From: Bordetella parapertussis
Lineage (GTDB): Bacteria > Pseudomonadota > Gammaproteobacteria > Burkholderiales > Burkholderiaceae_C
NCBI GenBank assembly: GCA_945899335.1
Contig: CAMDIP010000059.1
Location: forward strand, 1 to 7,840
Length of the DNA: 7,840 nt
Direction: 5' to 3'
A program made the translations under genes and the position numbers. The notes beneath the pieces were generated by a model. That model saw only the letters and a list, made by a program, of their open reading frames with translations. It was not told the DNA's origin and ran no database searches. Position 1 is the first letter of the stretch. The number at the start of each line of letters is the position of its first letter. Below, in pieces: positions 7,207-7,840 of the stretch.

Positions 7207-7840
7207 TCCAACCAAGTCGCCATGGCCTTCACGCAATGCGCCACAGCACCTTGGTGACTGATGGCAAAAAGTTGGGCAGCCAGTGACATTTGTTGTTGAA
7301 GCTGACGGTCTATAGCGATAGCCAACGCCTTAGCCATCGCGGTCGTCATATCAGTACAAAGCAGTCCCGCTTGGGCGTTGATAGCCCACTCTGCTGCTTG
7401 CTCGAAATTAAATGTATGTGGTCCCATCACCACCGGACAGGAACAAGCACAGGCCTCAATGAGATTTTGCCCTCCCAAAGGCGCAAAACTGCCCCCTAAC
7501 AAGGCCACACTGGCAACGCCATAGTAAAGCGGCATCTCGCCCAACGAGTCGCCCAACACCAATCCAACTTCTTGGGGTGCGGCCGTTTGCGCCACATCCG
7601 CAGGCCACTGAGTGCGTCGCTGCCAAGGCAAGCCCGAGGTTTGTAATAAGTCGGCCACTTCATCAAAGCGTTGCGGATGACGCGGCACGACCCACCACTG
7701 CGCTTGTTGCAGGTACTCGGGGTGCTGTTGTAAGACCTGAAGGAACATTGCCTCCTCGCCCTCGCGAGATATAGCCAAGAGCACCACGGGTCGCGTGGCC
7801 AAAGCATTTCGCCAAGCTTGTCCAGTGGCCAGCAACAGCA
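7197..7840 (-). CDS. waaA: 3-deoxy-D-manno-octulosonic acid (Kdo) transferase, C-terminal part, cut by the window edge
   Basis: WaaA (KdtA) is an inner-membrane-associated GT-B glycosyltransferase that adds Kdo from CMP-Kdo to the lipid A precursor, the first step of LPS core assembly. About 214 codons of the expected 420 or so are present, corresponding to the C-terminal nucleotide-sugar-binding domain. The frame stays open to the right edge, so the start lies outside the window. The TTG at 7835 is an internal leucine codon, not a start. Diagnostic segments in order are SREGEEAMF, VVPRHPQRFDEV, VLGDSLGEMPLYYG, LLGGSFAPLGGQNLIEA and CPVVMGPHTFNFEQAAEW. The stop (TAG) is at 7197-7199. The E. 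coli form has THEGE and GGHN where this has SREGE and GGQN; the GGQN variant is, from memory, usual in betaproteobacteria. The gene has no direct role in efflux; adjacency to tolC is a known arrangement in this group. Confidence 0.93.
   Translation of the reverse strand, partial: LLLATGQAWRNALATRPVVLLAISREGEEAMFLQVLQQHPEYLQQAQWWVVPRHPQRFDEVADLLQTSGLPWQRRTQWPADVAQTAAPQEVGLVLGDSLGEMPLYYGVASVALLGGSFAPLGGQNLIEACACSCPVVMGPHTFNFEQAAEWAINAQAGLLCTDMTTAMAKALAIAIDRQLQQQMSLAAQLFAISHQGAVAHCVKAMATWLDKP

Noticed and set aside
7496..7835. Other-frame open frames over waaA (7496-7807 on -, 7577-7774 on +)
   Set aside because: The WaaA frame carries all family motifs through this region. The other frames show no protein-like motifs.

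Overview
The window is a compact, gene-dense chromosomal segment. It most likely comes from a betaproteobacterium of the order Burkholderiales, probably Comamonadaceae or a close relative. That guess rests on the gene set and order (pcm-like methyltransferase, then tolC, convergent with waaA), the typical betaproteobacterial Pcm N-terminus (RFNMVEQQIRPWNVLD), the GGQN variant in WaaA, and moderately high GC with heavy use of TTG and CTG for leucine. The genus cannot be fixed from sequence alone. A Kdo transferase gene indicates a Gram-negative cell with LPS.

Layout. Five genes lie head to tail on the + strand from 53 to 7180, with gaps of 28, 3, 33 and 23 bases. They are a TetR-family regulator, an RND periplasmic adaptor, an RND inner-membrane transporter, a protein-L-isoaspartate O-methyltransferase-like protein, and a TolC-family outer-membrane channel. 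The 3' part of waaA (kdtA) follows on the - strand. It converges on tolC with 16 bases between the stop codons and runs off the right edge. A candidate promoter (3-31) and an overlapping imperfect palindrome (29-48) sit directly before the regulator start, as expected for a self-repressing TetR gene.

How the genes fit together. The adaptor, the proton-driven pump and the TolC channel are the three parts of one trans-envelope efflux machine, and the TetR protein is the likely local repressor. The substrate cannot be told from sequence. The methyltransferase-like gene lies between the pump and the channel. It keeps the SAM-binding motifs but lacks the usual ISQP/ISAP substrate-site motif of isoaspartyl methyltransferases. 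WaaA is a separate LPS-core function.

No stretch longer than 33 bases lacks a gene. I saw no RNA genes, mobile elements, CRISPR arrays or pseudogenes. This is largely an ordinary efflux locus. The points worth a second look are the regulatory site, the odd position and active site of the Pcm-like protein, and the tolC/waaA junction.
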